From: Sinotaia quadrata
Lineage: Eukaryota; Mollusca; Gastropoda; Architaenioglossa; Viviparidae
Length of the DNA stretch: 64,000 nt
NCBI GenBank assembly: GCA_028829895.1
Contig: CM054184.1
Location: forward strand, 20,223,201 to 20,287,200
Reading direction: 5' to 3'
Positions 36,864-50,898 of this stretch are shown here, in pieces. Both the position numbers and the translations under genes were made by a program. The notes beneath the pieces are model-generated. The model ran no database searches and was not told the origin of the DNA. It worked only from the letters and a program-made list of their open reading frames with translations. The stretch's first letter is position 1. Each line of letters begins with the position of its first letter.

Positions 36864-37836
36864 GTGAACATTGACAAACATACATGCAAATATAGATACT
36901 TTCTTAAAGACAGTTCGTGCATTTATTGCAAATTGAAAATTCCGGCATAGTATCTAATTGCTTAGTTCGAAATACTAGGCCATGTTTTATCTTCCATTTG
37001 ATACCCGTGGGTAACGTGATCTTCCTGTCACCTTCCACTTTGAAGTGCGTGGGGTTTAGCGTTAGAAGAGCGATCTTAATCTGCCATTAATCTTGAGTGA
37101 GATGGCAGGTCTTCGCAATCGCGAGTGTCACACGAATATTTTTATGTTTAGGAATGCCCATCTGAACCAGACACAAATTCATTTATAACTGAGATCTACT
37201 TATAACTCAGATATCATCAAAATAATACACTCTAGAAGATTGACAACAAAGTGAAAACAAATATATTCTCTCGCAACTGTTTACTCCAAACAAGGAAACA
37301 ATATCGAAGGGCTGTCAAAACGTCTTTTGTCATTCATATTTTGACTGAAGTAAGCTCTCTTGTAAAACGTGATTTTTAAAATGAAAACTTTGAAAATGAC
37401 ATTGCTCTTCTTCAAAGGATAAAGTCGTCCAATGTGGGGCCTTGATAGGAACTCACATTCATAATCACAAAAACACTTGTTTGGAAAAATGGCATGAATA
37501 TACAATATGTTAAATATTACATTCACATTCGTAACATCGTAATATAACATCAACAACGACAAAACTTTGGGTGTTGTTTGTATGATTATGCACTTACCAC
37601 GAACATCTAGCGATTAATGGAGTCGTTAATGAATGTATGTTTTGTAATGTTAGAAATCCAATATACCCTATTTGCCGATAAATCATGGACATCCTGGCGA
37701 AAATATTCCCATTATGCAAATAAATCGTGGTTGGGGTGACGGGAGGAGTAATAATTTCCATGATCAACTAGGGTTTTATCTCTCCATTAGACAAACAGAT
37801 TTTGAAAATAATTGTAAGAAGAATACGTGTATATAT
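36864..37836. other. Spacer between unit A and the next head block
   Basis: AT-rich sequence with no counterpart seen after unit B. The 93-codon minus frame at 37281-37562 has no recognisable motifs. Confidence 0.45.
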
Positions 37837-38360
37837 ATGAAAACGCTAAGTTGCAATTTATAAAACAAAAGTAGAAATAATACAATTTAATAATAATAAG
37901 AGTGGTTGAAACTCTTTTTCGTTCTTACTCCAAACTGAACACTGAACACTGGCATTCTATAGATGTTAATTATTATGAGATAATTGTTCTAATGCACTTC
38001 CCAAAGTTCTAAAGTTCATATGTGGAATCCAGCAATTAACGTATTACAGATTCACCAATAAAATTAAAAATTTACAGTTGACGTAATAAAAAAATATCTC
38101 GAGTAATGCCGAGATTTGACGAGAAGAAATAATTTATACTTAGCACGATTTAAGGTAATACACACGATTTAAGGTAATAATGTAAAAATGACACACTACA
38201 GAAGAGGCAAAATAAATGAATTTTACCAAGTTGTTATTAGAATATTGTATGAAGATGCAATTGAATCATAGTCAATGAATTAACATTCAACTTTAAGGAT
38301 TACACTGGCACTTGGAAAATCAGCACATGACTAGAAAACAATGCATACAGTAAACTGTTA
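37837..38360. repeat. Duplicated block, copy of 18440-18930
   Basis: Collinear with 18440-18930. It includes a local 20-bp tandem duplication of CACGATTTAAGGTAATA at 38144-38180 that the first copy lacks. Confidence 0.8.
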
Positions 38361-40079
38361 ATTCCCCAATGGAACAGAGGCAAACAGAACGGAAAACGTA
38401 ATCCGAAACAAATTAACATCGGTCCAAATTCAAGATTCAACATAATCCAGGTCTTCTCATCACTACAAAATTATTATATGGAGGAACAGTAGATATTTGC
38501 AAATGTAAATTTGTAACCTCACTCACTTGTTCACACATTTCAGAATTACATTTGACTAATATGTATATTTAACTGTGATAGATTTTCTGACATGCAAGGA
38601 ACTTGGACAGTAATCTTAATAGTTTCTTATTCTAACATTTTCATCAAGGAACAAGCCGTTTTCATACACGCTGTAAAGTTCCCATTGATGGTTAATTTAC
38701 AATTAATGTCTGTCTTGTTATAGATTAACAGTTTATTAGTTTACCGTTATTGATGTACAGGACCCTTTAATACAAGTTAACTTGTGTCCACACCATGTTC
38801 ATGTGACTTGACCTAGTGGTATTCTAACTGACGTAATTAAAATCTTCGTATCATCGAACAATTACCAGGTTTCTTTGTCTGATTAGCTTCATTGTAATAT
38901 AGTTCTGCATGGATGATGACTCCATTATAATTTATCCCTTTCAAACAGATAAACTACCGCCTTTGATTTCCTAGGATCCCACTCTGAAAGGCCGTTCTTA
39001 AAATCTAAAATGTTCACAGAACGGCAATCTTTAAAAGAAAATAGCAAAGTATTAATGCTTTTAACAAATTTCACTTTATGAGTTTTGAGTCTTTATGACA
39101 AACCACAACGTCTACAACTTTTCGAAAGGGAACAAAGCTAAATGCCGTTCGATAGAACAAATTAAATTTATTGCATTATAATCAAGTAAAGCTCTGAGAA
39201 ACCAGGTTAAATGTTATTTAAAGAAAAATCGTTATAAAGTTATTCATGCAAAGCATATACACATAATATTATTAATTATATAATTAATAAAACAATTTTA
39301 AAAGATGGAATTAATTCGTGACCAATTATTATTGATTTATAATATTATCAGATCGTAAACACGTTCACATTATTAATAAATATAATCGTATAATATCAAA
39401 TGATTTGATGAAACCAAACAAAGATGGGGAATTCCAATCAGAAGTAATTATAATTTAGACTAACCAGAATCGTCATAATTTAGACTAATTTATCATTTTT
39501 AGTCATATTAATTTAGACTAATCAGAAGTCATCATAATTTAGACTATTTTCATAGATTATCTTGCTTTAAAGAGTGCTTCACAATTCCCCAATGTTCGCG
39601 CGTTTTAGGATTTGACTCTTCATATAAAGAAAAATGTCTAGTGTGCTGTATACAGGGTTGGGGGATCTATAGCAGGTTAACGTCACCACTGGAGCTTGGT
39701 TGATCATTTTGTCTAAGACGTTATCTGATCTGGAGTGCTCCAGTGAGACCCCACAGCCTTACATTACTTTCCGAGGTGAGGACGGGAGGGTTGGTGGAAG
39801 GGAGTGTGTGACAGAGTAAATTTGCTCCTCTGTTATATGATGGGGAATTTTCCCATACATTTTATATTTTAAATTTTCATGTTGCAATTTAAATTGAAGC
39901 TATTTGTAATTTGAATGACGTGTATATTACATCATGCTTGTTTTGGAAGTGAGGTCATGAAAGAATGAGTCCCGCATGGTGGCAGATTTACTGACCAGTG
40001 TTTGATGTTTGCGATAATTAGGTGAGCAAGTGTTTGTTGTTTAAATGGCCAATAAACGTTGCAAGGGATTAATTTGCGG

Positions 40080-40080
<1 letters not shown>
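38361..40080. other. Copy-specific sequence
   Basis: About 1.7 kb that has no counterpart between 18930 and 19640. It holds a degenerate TAATTTAGACTAA repeat at 39440-39545 and a GC-richer patch around 39590-39830. No coding domain is recognised. Confidence 0.45.
39440..39548. repeat. Degenerate tandem 'AATTTAGACTA' repeat
   Basis: The core AATTTAGACTA occurs four times at irregular spacing with related 'AATCAGAAGTC/ACCAGAATCGTC' spacers. Confidence 0.75.

Positions 40081-40081
<1 letters not shown>

Positions 40082-40113
<32 letters not shown>
40082..40113. repeat. (TG)n microsatellite
   Basis: A TG dinucleotide run directly next to dispersed repeat 'a' at 40116. Confidence 0.95.
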
Positions 40114-40114
<1 letters not shown>

Positions 40115-40115
40115 T

Positions 40116-40262
40116 ATCGGCGTAACAGTTGCAGATATACATATATAACCAGTGACCCATACTCTGCATTGGCACTTGTAGATGTATCATAACTAACTAC
40201 TTATATTTGATATAATTCATTATTACAGTCACCCCAGGGTACAGCGGCAACATCCTCCCAAT
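40116..40262 (+). repeat. Dispersed repeat 'a', second forward copy
   Basis: Direct copy of 19690-19855 with a few substitutions. It begins right at the (TG)n run, so the repeat boundary here coincides with a microsatellite. Confidence 0.85.
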
Positions 40263-40635
40263 TTTTAATTTTAATTGTTATATAAGATGCTAAATTGTCA
40301 GAGTGACCCGACCTTGGGCTCTCCTTACGGTGTTATTTTGAAAGTGTTTGAGTTGAAGTAAACAGCCGAAGGCTAGAACATTCTAGATTTGATGGCCTAG
40401 TGGCAACTGAGTGAGCAGTTTTTTTTAAATTATCCAATAAAGGAGTTACCTGACTGGATGAGAGAGAATGGACCCAGAAATATTTCATGTACTTTTGTTA
40501 TTGACATGTTTTGCTGGTGTTTTAATAAGATGTACTATGTGAGTAGACTTGTATTTCTACAAGTGTTTGAACTTTGCTGCTCATATGAGGTTTGCTAGAC
40601 ACTTGACATTGTTTTGATATGAAGTATTTATTAGG

Positions 40636-40709
<74 letters not shown>

Positions 40710-41645
40710 CAGACTAATAAATTCCGTTCCAGGAAACTGTAAGTTGGGACTGGAATATAAGTAAGAATGGAGTTTAAAGTGATAAACTGGAAGCTTAGTG
40801 TTTGTTCTCTGCTTATATTTTGCAGAGACAAGTAGCCTTTTCTGCTTTCATTTCAATGTTTTGACCCCCATGGTTTATATTGTTTGTAAATCACGGTGAA
40901 AGAAACATGGCAAAGGAAGGAAGCAGCATGTAAGTGTAAGAACACATTACACTCTACTGATGTATGGCGACAAGATATGCTGACTACCTCAACAATTTCT
41001 AGAGTAGAGAAGTTGTTGGACATCACTACATTTATTATTCTGTTTGAAGGAGTTGACATGGCAAAAAGAAGCATCAGGTTACCTCTTAGTAACAGAACAG
41101 TGTTTATCAACATGCAGCGAGGCACGTGGAGCTGACGTAATAATAGCTGACAATAGCATGTGTCTTTGTTTTAAAAAATGAAGAAGGACTATTGAGACAG
41201 CAGTTAAACATGGTTATGTAAAATATAAAAAAAAACTATTATCGCGTATCTATAATAACTCCATTTCTGTTCTCTGATAAGACTATAAGATTTGTATTGA
41301 ACGATTGAACTGTACTTGTGTTATTCTTACACATATTGATAACCTTACGTTGGAGACGATAGTGGTTGGATAGGGGCTCACTAAATATAGATTAAAGACG
41401 GATTTGGAGAAATAGAAAGTTTTGCACCTACAGAAAATAGTACGACAATGAATGTTTGTCTTTAAATGTTGAGGAAGAGATAGTATGTTTACCCCACCCA
41501 CATATCCTCCAAATGAGAAAGACGAGTGATGTCTGTTGGAGGATCATTAATAAAATGAATTAAGATGCTCATCACTTATAATTAGTATTAGATAATTCAC
41601 TAATTATAATCATATCAATTAACTAAGTGGCCTTGGTGTCACACT
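40263..41645. repeat. Junction repeat, long copy (~1.4 kb)
   Basis: Collinear with 58480-60010. Shared blocks include TTTTGAAAGTGT(T/C)TGAGTTGAAGTAAA, TATGTGAGTAGACT, CTTGACATTGTTTTGATATG, AGTGATAAACTGGA and the unit-head sequence up to GG(T/C)GTCACAC. The left end is near TGTCAGAGTGACC at about 40298. A (TG)n run (40637-40707) interrupts it. The ends (TG..CA) and internal AATAAA motifs suggest an LTR-like element, but no target duplication was seen. A 79-codon frame at 40896-41135 is not preserved in the other copy. Confidence 0.7.
40637..40707. repeat. (TG)n microsatellite inside junction repeat
   Basis: About 35 TG units; the homologous position in the 58.9-kb copy reads only CCTGTATGAGTGTAT, so the expansion is copy-specific. 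Confidence 0.95.
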
Positions 41646-43194
41646 TTCCTTTCATACCTATTTACTAGCATAAATAAAGAAATTAGGCCTGCTAAACACA
41701 CCCCTACACGATATCTGAAACATATCCCTATAATTCTAAATGTAAATATTAAATTGATTTTGAAATGGTTGGTATTTTGTGCAAGTTGCCGACGCTTATA
41801 AAAAATGGAAACGTTTAAACAAGAATTAGCAATGCAATGCGACGTTGTATGGTCCAGTCAGATCATATTTGACCACTCGGCGATCTTTACGTTAAATATT
41901 AAAATATAAACAAGAAACGAATGAAATGTATTAAAACCGTGACCAGGGACGCGGGATTCTGCAACTTCAGTTTGAAAAGAACATTTTAAGTGAAAAGTAA
42001 TTATTAATTAATTAGTTATTTATGAAATTGTTCAGTCTAGCTACATTATTGGAACAAACAAAATATATTAAAATAGTTTATTTGTTTTAGATATTACATT
42101 AGTGTACATTTGAAGAAAGGTAAAGGAAAGAAAAATGACGAGCAAGATGTAAATATGCAATTATTTCTTTAAAAAGATTAATCTCTTATTTTCGTGTTTG
42201 GAATATATTGTTAACGCTGGTAAATAATAAGGTAGAATGAAATATTTATGTATCTAGAATTTACTATTTGGCTAGTGACTATATATTTCACCTGGGTAGT
42301 CAGATTAACGGATGAAATTAGTTTTTAGCGATGAGAAAATTTGCTTTATGGGCATTCTGTTTGTGTATCTTAACGTCTTAAACTATAGAAAATGTGTGTT
42401 TGAAAGATGAAATATTTTTTAAGATGGTTGAAAGGTAAAGTAATAGAGGTCGGAAATGTGCTTTTAATACTGTTATTCTTATTGCTTTCTTGGTGGTGCT
42501 GACGGTGGGTTTATAATTTCAATTTAAAATAGTTTATATGGGAATAAAATAAGGTTACAAACTAAATTCAATGCAAGTTAAAACAAAAGGAATTACATAT
42601 CAAATTATCAAAATTAATTGATTGATTTTGTTTAAGTGTGAACAGTTAGACTTTGTGGTGCGCTTCTCTAAAAATTTCTGTGTGTGCGTGGGTTGTGTGT
42701 GCCTCTCTGTCTCATTTGCCTTTTCACTCTCTCTGAAACCGATTTTATTGTTGTACATTCGAATTATTTTAGGATAATAATAGTGTACTTCTATTACTGT
42801 TTGTAAATATTTGTATAAGCATCATTTTATACGTTTAGTTATTTGTTGTGACCTAAATTGCTAGACATACAATGTATTAGTCGGTGCTAAGTATTGAACG
42901 CTAATGAAATCTATTATTTTCAAAGGCATGTATGCTGATGTCTTTTAGCATCAATATTGTGTTTGTCGATCCACGGATATCTGGGAAATTCCAATTTAGG
43001 TTCAAGGTAAGACCAATGATAAAAGAGTTCTAAGCTCAAGGAAGGAAAAATTAAGTATACGAACCAGTTTGAAAGTGGGGTGCTGGAGGTGGGCTGCCAA
43101 AAATAAACCAAAATAAAAACACCCCGCAGTAATGACTGGTGAATTGTAATAACCGCTTATACATACAAAATAGCACAAAATACGTTTATATTCT

Positions 43195-43327
43195 TTAGCT
43201 TCATCACTCGCATGTTTGCGAAAGTTTCTCAGCTCATTAACTAATACATGTTCCATTGAATTAGGTCCAGATCTAGTGCGTGAGTTAGTTGTGATGTGAT
43301 GTTTGTAAAACTGTTATAATTTTGGGT
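43195..43327. other. ~133-bp segment present only in unit B
   Basis: The flanks TATATTCT and CTGTAATTCACAATGG are adjacent in unit A (21880-21900). The extra sequence is open on the minus strand and codes MEHVLVNELRNFRKHASDEA, but this frame runs into non-homologous unit sequence. No terminal repeats or target duplication were found. A deletion from unit A is as likely as an insertion in unit B. Confidence 0.6.
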
Positions 43328-43480
43328 CTGTAATTCACAATGGACCATCGTACAAAGAAAAGAAGAGATTTCCCATGTGCATTAATTTCGGGTCTATAAA
43401 AAATGTATAATTGCATGCAACTATTTTTAAAGAGGAAACCTTTAGTGGACATTATTTTTTAATTTTAAATAAAAGCTTAC

Positions 43481-43508
43481 CTGATCATGATAGATTGTCC
43501 GTCTTCAG
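43481..43508 (-). other. Candidate 28-nt microexon (unit B)
   Basis: Counterpart of 22039-22066 with acceptor TTTGTTTTACAG and donor CAG/GTAAGC kept. It has the same limitation: no partner exons identified. Confidence 0.2.
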
Positions 43509-44968
43509 CTGTAAAACAAACACACGTCACCAACCACCTTTTCCCTTCTGATTCATCTCTTCCTTTTGTTTAAGCTAGGATTTTATGTGATATAATGTGA
43601 AGGAATGATGTTGCATATTTATATTATTATTATACATATTACACAGTCTCTTCACCACCTCGGTAAAACACATTATTAACTTAAAGAGTTTTTAATTATC
43701 TTTACCAATTATACCCATGAAGCGTAATTTCGCTTGCAGAAGGGCAATCAACATATTCCCATTTCTTTCTTGCACACAGATTAGCTCATGTACAACACTT
43801 ATACAAAGAATATTAGTCATAATGTAGGCTTATTGTATTTTAATTCATGCAAGAATTGATATGTCTGTATTACATTAATTGACTTAATTCGAATTTACAA
43901 GAAAGTAAAGTTTCTTTATGCACTGATATATAATTATATGAGTTGGTTATTTCCGTTTTCAATATGCCTGCAGACTTTTACCATTTTCATACTCGTGATT
44001 ATTGATCAAGTGGGTGTGACTTGCTGCTTAAAACCTAGAAACATTGGAATGAATAGCCGCAAGCTCGAAACTTGACATACCAAAGTAGCACAGCATTTAA
44101 CTAGTGTTTTGAATGTGCATAGCTGTGAGCAAAAGTGCCGTAAAAGTTTTCTTTTTATTTGTCTTTTTTATTGTCTTTGGTGCAATAAACAATTTTGTAC
44201 TACCTATCAAAGAATCAGCATAATGCTTACCAATAGAACCCTACCCACAGACCCCAACGGACCGAACAGACTTAAATTAAATGCATGCATAATGCTTTTA
44301 CTGGACGTACGTGATTTGGAATGAAATTAGCGACTTATGTATTTCTTGAGGGCAAGCGTTGTTTGTTTTTTTGTGCTATTATCTGAAGTGTGTGCGTGTA
44401 GGGGGGGGGGGGAGGGCTGGGACCTGAGAGATCGCTAACCTGTGACTAAAAGAAGTTTGCTATTTATTTAGCAGTGACTCATAGACAAGAAAATAAAATA
44501 GGAACCCCTCAAAATTATCGAACACCTCAGTTAGTATTATCTGATGTCTCTCACCCTACCCATATGCATATAAAGACGTTCAACTTGATACAAATGTTTA
44601 CAGTCTTTAAACATGTTACAATTTCTTCAACTCATATTACTATCCCATATGTGACCTTACTGTGATTGATACAGAAAAGAAAGTTAATAATTTTTAATCT
44701 TGCTAGATGCGCTTCCGATGAGACATTAACAGAAATTTCAAGATTTAACTTTAGAAACAAAAACTGCAACAGCGTCGTTCCCTCTTTAAAAATAAATTTA
44801 ATGGGAAATCTTTCCTATTCCTCTTTGTGTTACCCTTTCGTGTATAATGTTTTGTTTTCAAATTTTGGTAACATTTAACATAAAATTATAATTTCTTATA
44901 TATCAAAGGTGTTTGGCGTTGCCTTAATAAATTAAGAAATTGCATGTATTGATGTTAAGGCCTTTATC

Positions 44969-44973
44969 ATTAC
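44969..44973. other. Empty insertion site of the LTR-like element
   Basis: A single ATTAC at the exact position where unit A carries the 1,723-bp element. Both flanks align without interruption, so unit B keeps the pre-insertion state. Confidence 0.9.
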
Positions 44974-45652
44974 AAAGTTTCTTCGCGATTCTTTTGTACT
45001 TAAAGGTACGCTTTTAGACATGATGAAAACTCTATGCTTTACACGCTATCAGGTTTAGCTATGTCTTACATTTCTACATCCATGTAACTTTATGCACACA
45101 CTTTGCAAAACAACACGGCCTGGAGAGGGGCGTTTTTTAACAAAGTGTACAATCCTATTTTAACACTATATGTAGATGACAAATCAATGTTAATCTTCTC
45201 AGAGGAAACTACAATATCTCCTTAAGAGGAGATTATCCTTAAAATCAGAAATGTCTTGTGCTACTTGAATATTAAACTTCGTCCACACCATTACCATTAC
45301 GCCCATCCAGTGAGTAAGAATTTTTTTAAAATTTAACTACCCATAACTATCTGACTTGATTAACCATGGTTCATATTTCCACCCATAAACTATTAATCAA
45401 GCGTATAAATAATAGATGAACGTGTTTGAGTACATTAAATTGCAAACTGTGAAGGATGGGGATTATAAAATTTAGCAATAATGAGAGTGGCTGAAACTAT
45501 TGTTAGTTTTCTTTCCTACTCCTGAGTGGACAGTTAACACACGCTCTATAATTGTCCACTATACATGTCGGGCTAAATTAGTATGAGAAGAGTTTGAAAT
45601 GTACTAAAGCACATGTGGGGATTCCGTTATTAACGCATTCATTCATGAAAAG

Positions 45653-45704
45653 TTCAGAAGTAAAAGATTCTTAATTGTTTTCGATTGTATCTTTTACTTC
45701 TGAA
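45653..45704. repeat. Perfect 16-bp inverted repeat (hairpin), unit B only
   Basis: Arms 45653-45668 (TTCAGAAGTAAAAGAT) and 45689-45704 are exact reverse complements with a 20-base loop. In unit A (about 25916-25960) the left arm is followed by ATAAATCGAAAACAATTAAGAA, and unit B shows the reverse complement of that stretch. An inversion plus a newly copied arm is the signature of replication template switching. Confidence 0.85.
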
Positions 45705-46908
45705 GCCGAGTAATTCCTTTGACATAGTACGTTGTCACTGTAGAGGTTGTCTACAGCTTGTTGATTTTACAGTAACTTAGCCTTGCTTAAGGCAGCACTA
45801 AATTTCAGGCATATTTCAACTCCTTTCTCTCTTACACACTTTCTCAATGTACAAATCTGCAAACAATGTTCATTATCCAGAAACACATGCAGCACAACAA
45901 ATGGAGCATCAATAAAAATTCACAAGTATAATGTACAACGTAGTCAAATTGGTGAAAGAAATAATGGTTCGATTACATAAGCACTCTCCAGTTCAAATTA
46001 TAGATCAATAGCAAACATGTACGAAATATTTCTAAGTCCATTCTTTCGTTATCAGTCAGTTAACTTACCATAAGCTAATAATCGTCTTTATGACGAGAAT
46101 CGATTTATGTCAAAATCAAATTGTTTAGCCTACAGACTTTCTTCAATGAAGCAAAGTTTGGTCCATTCCCATTAGATTAATTTGTTATGAACAAGTGTGA
46201 GATTATTAGTCAGAGAATTTATTCATCTAGTTGGAATTGGTTTGGATTGCATCATCACTTTCTAGCATATTCTTTACCTGAGTTGTTTACTCTAACTTTA
46301 ACACTTACACAAAATACCATTATAAGCAGTCACTTAACATTGGCAACAAATACATAATTATTAAGTTTAGAAATAGGGATAAGCAAATAACTCAACATCT
46401 TAGAATACGATCTAAATATGTTTAAATTTTTTTATTAGCATTTGTATATTTGTGAGACAGCTATCTCAGCCATGAGTGATTAAGACGAAGTACAGGAAAA
46501 GTTTGGATGTTCGTTCTCCATTGCGCATAACAATTATTCTCAATCGAGGTACAACTCGACCAATGACTGCTTTCACTTCTTGATAGAAATGATCTGCACC
46601 AGTGAGTAAAGTCCCAATAAACTATGTATTGCAGTATAGTCTAAAATCAAATATAAGATAAGGTGGAATGAATTGGAATACGTCTAGCCTCACTGTTCAC
46701 TAAGAATTGCTTGATACTCCTCAACAAATGTCGATATATATCTAGGAAATAAAATAATTACATTTAGATTTCTATTAGCCTATTGACCATGGTCGATGCA
46801 CTCTATTATTAAAGTGCTTAACATTTATTTTCTGAATTGTTATGGGACTTTGACCTATGGCAGTTGCATTCTATACTTCTGAATGTATTTTCTTTCCAAA
46901 TATCTAGC

Positions 46909-47110
<202 letters not shown>

Positions 47111-50100
47111 TACCGACCGAAACAATGAACTTAATATAAAAGTAGTTAAAGTAATCCACAATTCTGCTAAAGTAAAGCATGCGTCTTTGAATAAAACGAT
47201 AATACGTTTAAATTATAATATTACTAAACTGTTTAGAGTTACAAAGTTGAGTAAATAAAATGTATTTCAAGGCATTATAGAGCAACCTAAAGCTGTCAAT
47301 GTATCATATCACATTGATACACTTATTGAATGCATTTGCCTAAAATATGTTCAACTCATCTTCGACACTAACGGTTATCTTAGTGTGATTTTGTTTTAGA
47401 TTAAACCGATCAAATCTTACTAGCAATAAGTATCTTCATATTATATTCATTTTAACAAATAGATCCTTGGATATCAAGATGAAGCTTAAAATCATGAATC
47501 TACATTTTAAACATGATAAAACTGGGAGTATCTACATTCCACTAAGTTACGGGAAAGTTCATAAATGTTTCTTTTAAATTATATTTTAGAAAACATATTA
47601 TGAACACTTGTCATTATTCCTTATATTTGTCTGAATTTTAAAAAAAATATTTCATTTTCCTTAAACCACGTTTCATTAATTTAATATGTGAACGAGTGGA
47701 CTTAGTGCAAGGATATATATTCAAGTCTCTTTGCATACACTATGGCAACACGACTCACGAAAGACATAAAATAGACATTTTACAGTAACAGGCATTCATT
47801 TACAGCTTACATATAGGAATGCAAACTGACGTGTATTCTCCAACTCAATTAAGATTACAAATTGCATTTCCACCTGCGCAAAGAGTCCGTTTTCAGAACA
47901 ACTTTCATATGTAGTATTCTATAATCTTACCCGTAAAACAATGTGTCAAACGCTGGATTTACTCAAAAGCGAAAACGTGAGAATACTAAGAGATGTAGAA
48001 GAGAGAGAACTAGAAACTGAAAGAAAGAAGTAAAGGTTTAGTTTAGTTTCTTGGTTTCATACTTCTATAAGTTTAATTATACGCAATTCATTTCGAAAAG
48101 TAAGACAATTGTGTTGCCGAATATCGTTTAACCCTTTCCTATGACCAATTCTTTCAATCATTATTTTAAAATATTCTCTATACAGGTAAAACACTTTGGG
48201 AATAACTAAAATCTATTTCTAAAAGAGCGTTTTGAATAAATGTCCTCTTCGTACTAAAGTATAGAGTACAAATCAGCTATATGACAGATTCATTTAATTT
48301 ATTTTCTGCATGATATTCAGATATACACCGGATGTGGCGAGGTACCCTGGGATTACTTTGCAAAAATGTACCATATAGATATTTATTAGTTAATAATATT
48401 AAACGTGTACAAATGCTGATGCAGGTTATGTCAGCAACTTTTACGCCGATATGAGGATGCGCCGTCGGTCGGTTTCAATCACGGCTCTCACTCCACAATA
48501 GACTGAAAAATAAATATACAAACAGATATGCAGACGAACAGATAATATCATATTGTAATTACACTATGACTACAATTTACGACAATAATAAAAAAAGATT
48601 TGTTTCACTAACAGATGCGCGAGACTGAAACAATTAACAATAATTTAATAAAGAAAATTTTTAATTTTATTTAAATATAACAGAGCAAAATAAATTCTTG
48701 ATATAATTTTTCGTTACAAGCATTTTAATATTGCACACAGTAGTCACTTCCCATGGAAAATTGAACTTCTCACTGGATACGTAACAGGAAGACGAAGGCC
48801 CTACGCAGCCACTTTGAACATAGACATAAACATTTTGGAAAATAAGTAATAGCGGATCCTAAATACACTGACAATTACTATATTAATAAATTCCTAATTA
48901 GCGATATGAATCTGAAAATAAACTAGGTTTTAGAAATTGTGACACCTCTGGGACCCTTCACTCGTTATGATTATTATTTATTTATTAATAACGCATAACT
49001 AATTATAAGAGATTGAGAATCTTAATTTATATTTATTAATATTTCTCCCACAAAACCAATATGTCTTTCACTTTGTGGATTATAAGGGTATCGTAAAACT
49101 CTACTCTTTACACAATAATAAGATAGATTTATTTAGGGGGGGGGGAATGTAAATCTTATTTCACTTTCCATATGTGTGTACATGTTGCATTCTAGGACAT
49201 CATTATAAATTCTAGAAATGTTCTTTGAATTTATGTTAGTTGATTTAGTATAAACTACACTCTAGTGTTTATCAAAGACTCTCTTGACTTTTAATCTGCG
49301 TGGAATGATACTTGGATTAGAGTTGTCTCTCGCCATAATTTGGGTGTGGGAAAACACTGGTTATGCTTTTGATATTTTCTCTACTGTTATAATTCTTATT
49401 GATTTATACAACTGTACTTAGAAGTATAAATGTACTTCAACATATTAATATTTTGTGCATATAACTAAGCTCATTGTATCTTATAATGAATTGGTGGATA
49501 AAGTTAGAAACTGAAATATATTTCGTTGAATGACTGTGAAAGAGAAGATAGATAATATCCCCATTCTACAGAAGGTTATTGTCTTTTTGCACAGTCAGAA
49601 AACTTAAAGTTACCTTTACTGGTTACCTTTTACCTACACCAGTTAACTTCACATGTTACCTTATTATAATTTCACTCTATCTTCATCATTATCACAATCA
49701 TTATGGTTGTTGTTATATGTATTTTACGTGTACATTCCTTGGACTCGTCTTACCTTTGGCTGGGCGCCTGTGATTTTCTGTGACCTTTGCTTTGGCTGTA
49801 CTTTGGTCTTCTGAAGCCAGGAGGCACTACGATCTTGTTCGTCTGTATTCCCACACTCTTGAAGCAGAGGTCGTGAGACTGTTCAGAGTGTGGCCATGAC
49901 GTCATCTACACATATAGGTCAGGGAGAGAGGAAGGCCAAGTAAAGGGTAAGATATCCTTTCCCCTCTATGAAAACCCCTACTGCCAGCTTGTGAACTCTT
50001 TTGCTAATCACAGACTGTGGTAATCCTAGACAATTGATCAGAGAGTTTCAGACTTCATATGTAATAGAATTGTCGAACTGTCTAAAGAGCCTATATTCTG

Positions 50101-50598
50101 TGTATCTGATTCGTCTATGTTTCTATGTCATTTGTTCATATTTGCTTCAAACTGAATTTATGTTCTGTATTAACTTGTTATACTTATAATAAATTCTATT
50201 TCTTATTATTTACACCATTGCTTTTGTTATATAATTGGGTTTGAAAGGTTAGAGGAGTTGGGGGATTACATTATTAGAGTGAGGTATAAGAGACCTTGTT
50301 TTAAGGGGGTGTTTACTGCTCTGCAAAAACATATGTCAGGTCAGGGATAATTCATGACGATTCACTGTATACTATGTATTACTCTTGGAAGGGTCCAAGG
50401 GATGTCTCTATCCAGTTTTCCACCCGCAAATGAGAGGTGTAAATTATCGTAAACATATTATTCACAATTCTTCTCACAATTAAGAGGCCCTCTCGTAATC
50501 ACATAATTAAAAAAAAAACTGTTACACATAGATCAATAGCAAACATGTACAAAATATGTCTATCAGTCAGTTAATTTACCAACAGCTTAGGATCGCTT

Positions 50599-50898
50599 TT
50601 GCCTTTTCTAGCCAAGCGTCTTTCTTTGTTCCTTTTACAACCCGTACATAATAGAAGGACTCGCAATGACTTGCTCAAAGACTTCGTTTACAAGAGTAAA
50701 GTTTTAGAATTCTGCTACCAAGTTTTCTCAGACAAGAAACCACGCCCACTTGAACCTTGGCTAACTCTTAATCAATCGAATTTACGAATACACCCAGAGC
50801 TAATTAATATGTATGATTTTCTCACATCTTTTATACCCACATTATGTCAGCACACATATCACCTATCCATAAACAAGTTCAGGGTTGCATCAGCCTAA
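50599..50898 (+). other. Conserved-length open frame, probably not a gene
   Basis: A 99-codon frame also present at 31380-31679. Between copies nearly all substitutions change the amino acid (T/A, V/L, F/L, S/L, F/L, E/D, F/C) and they cluster in the first 40 codons, matching the local divergence of the DNA. The block also occurs inverted at about 19.0 kb without a frame. I read it as a chance frame in duplicated non-coding DNA. Confidence 0.5.
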
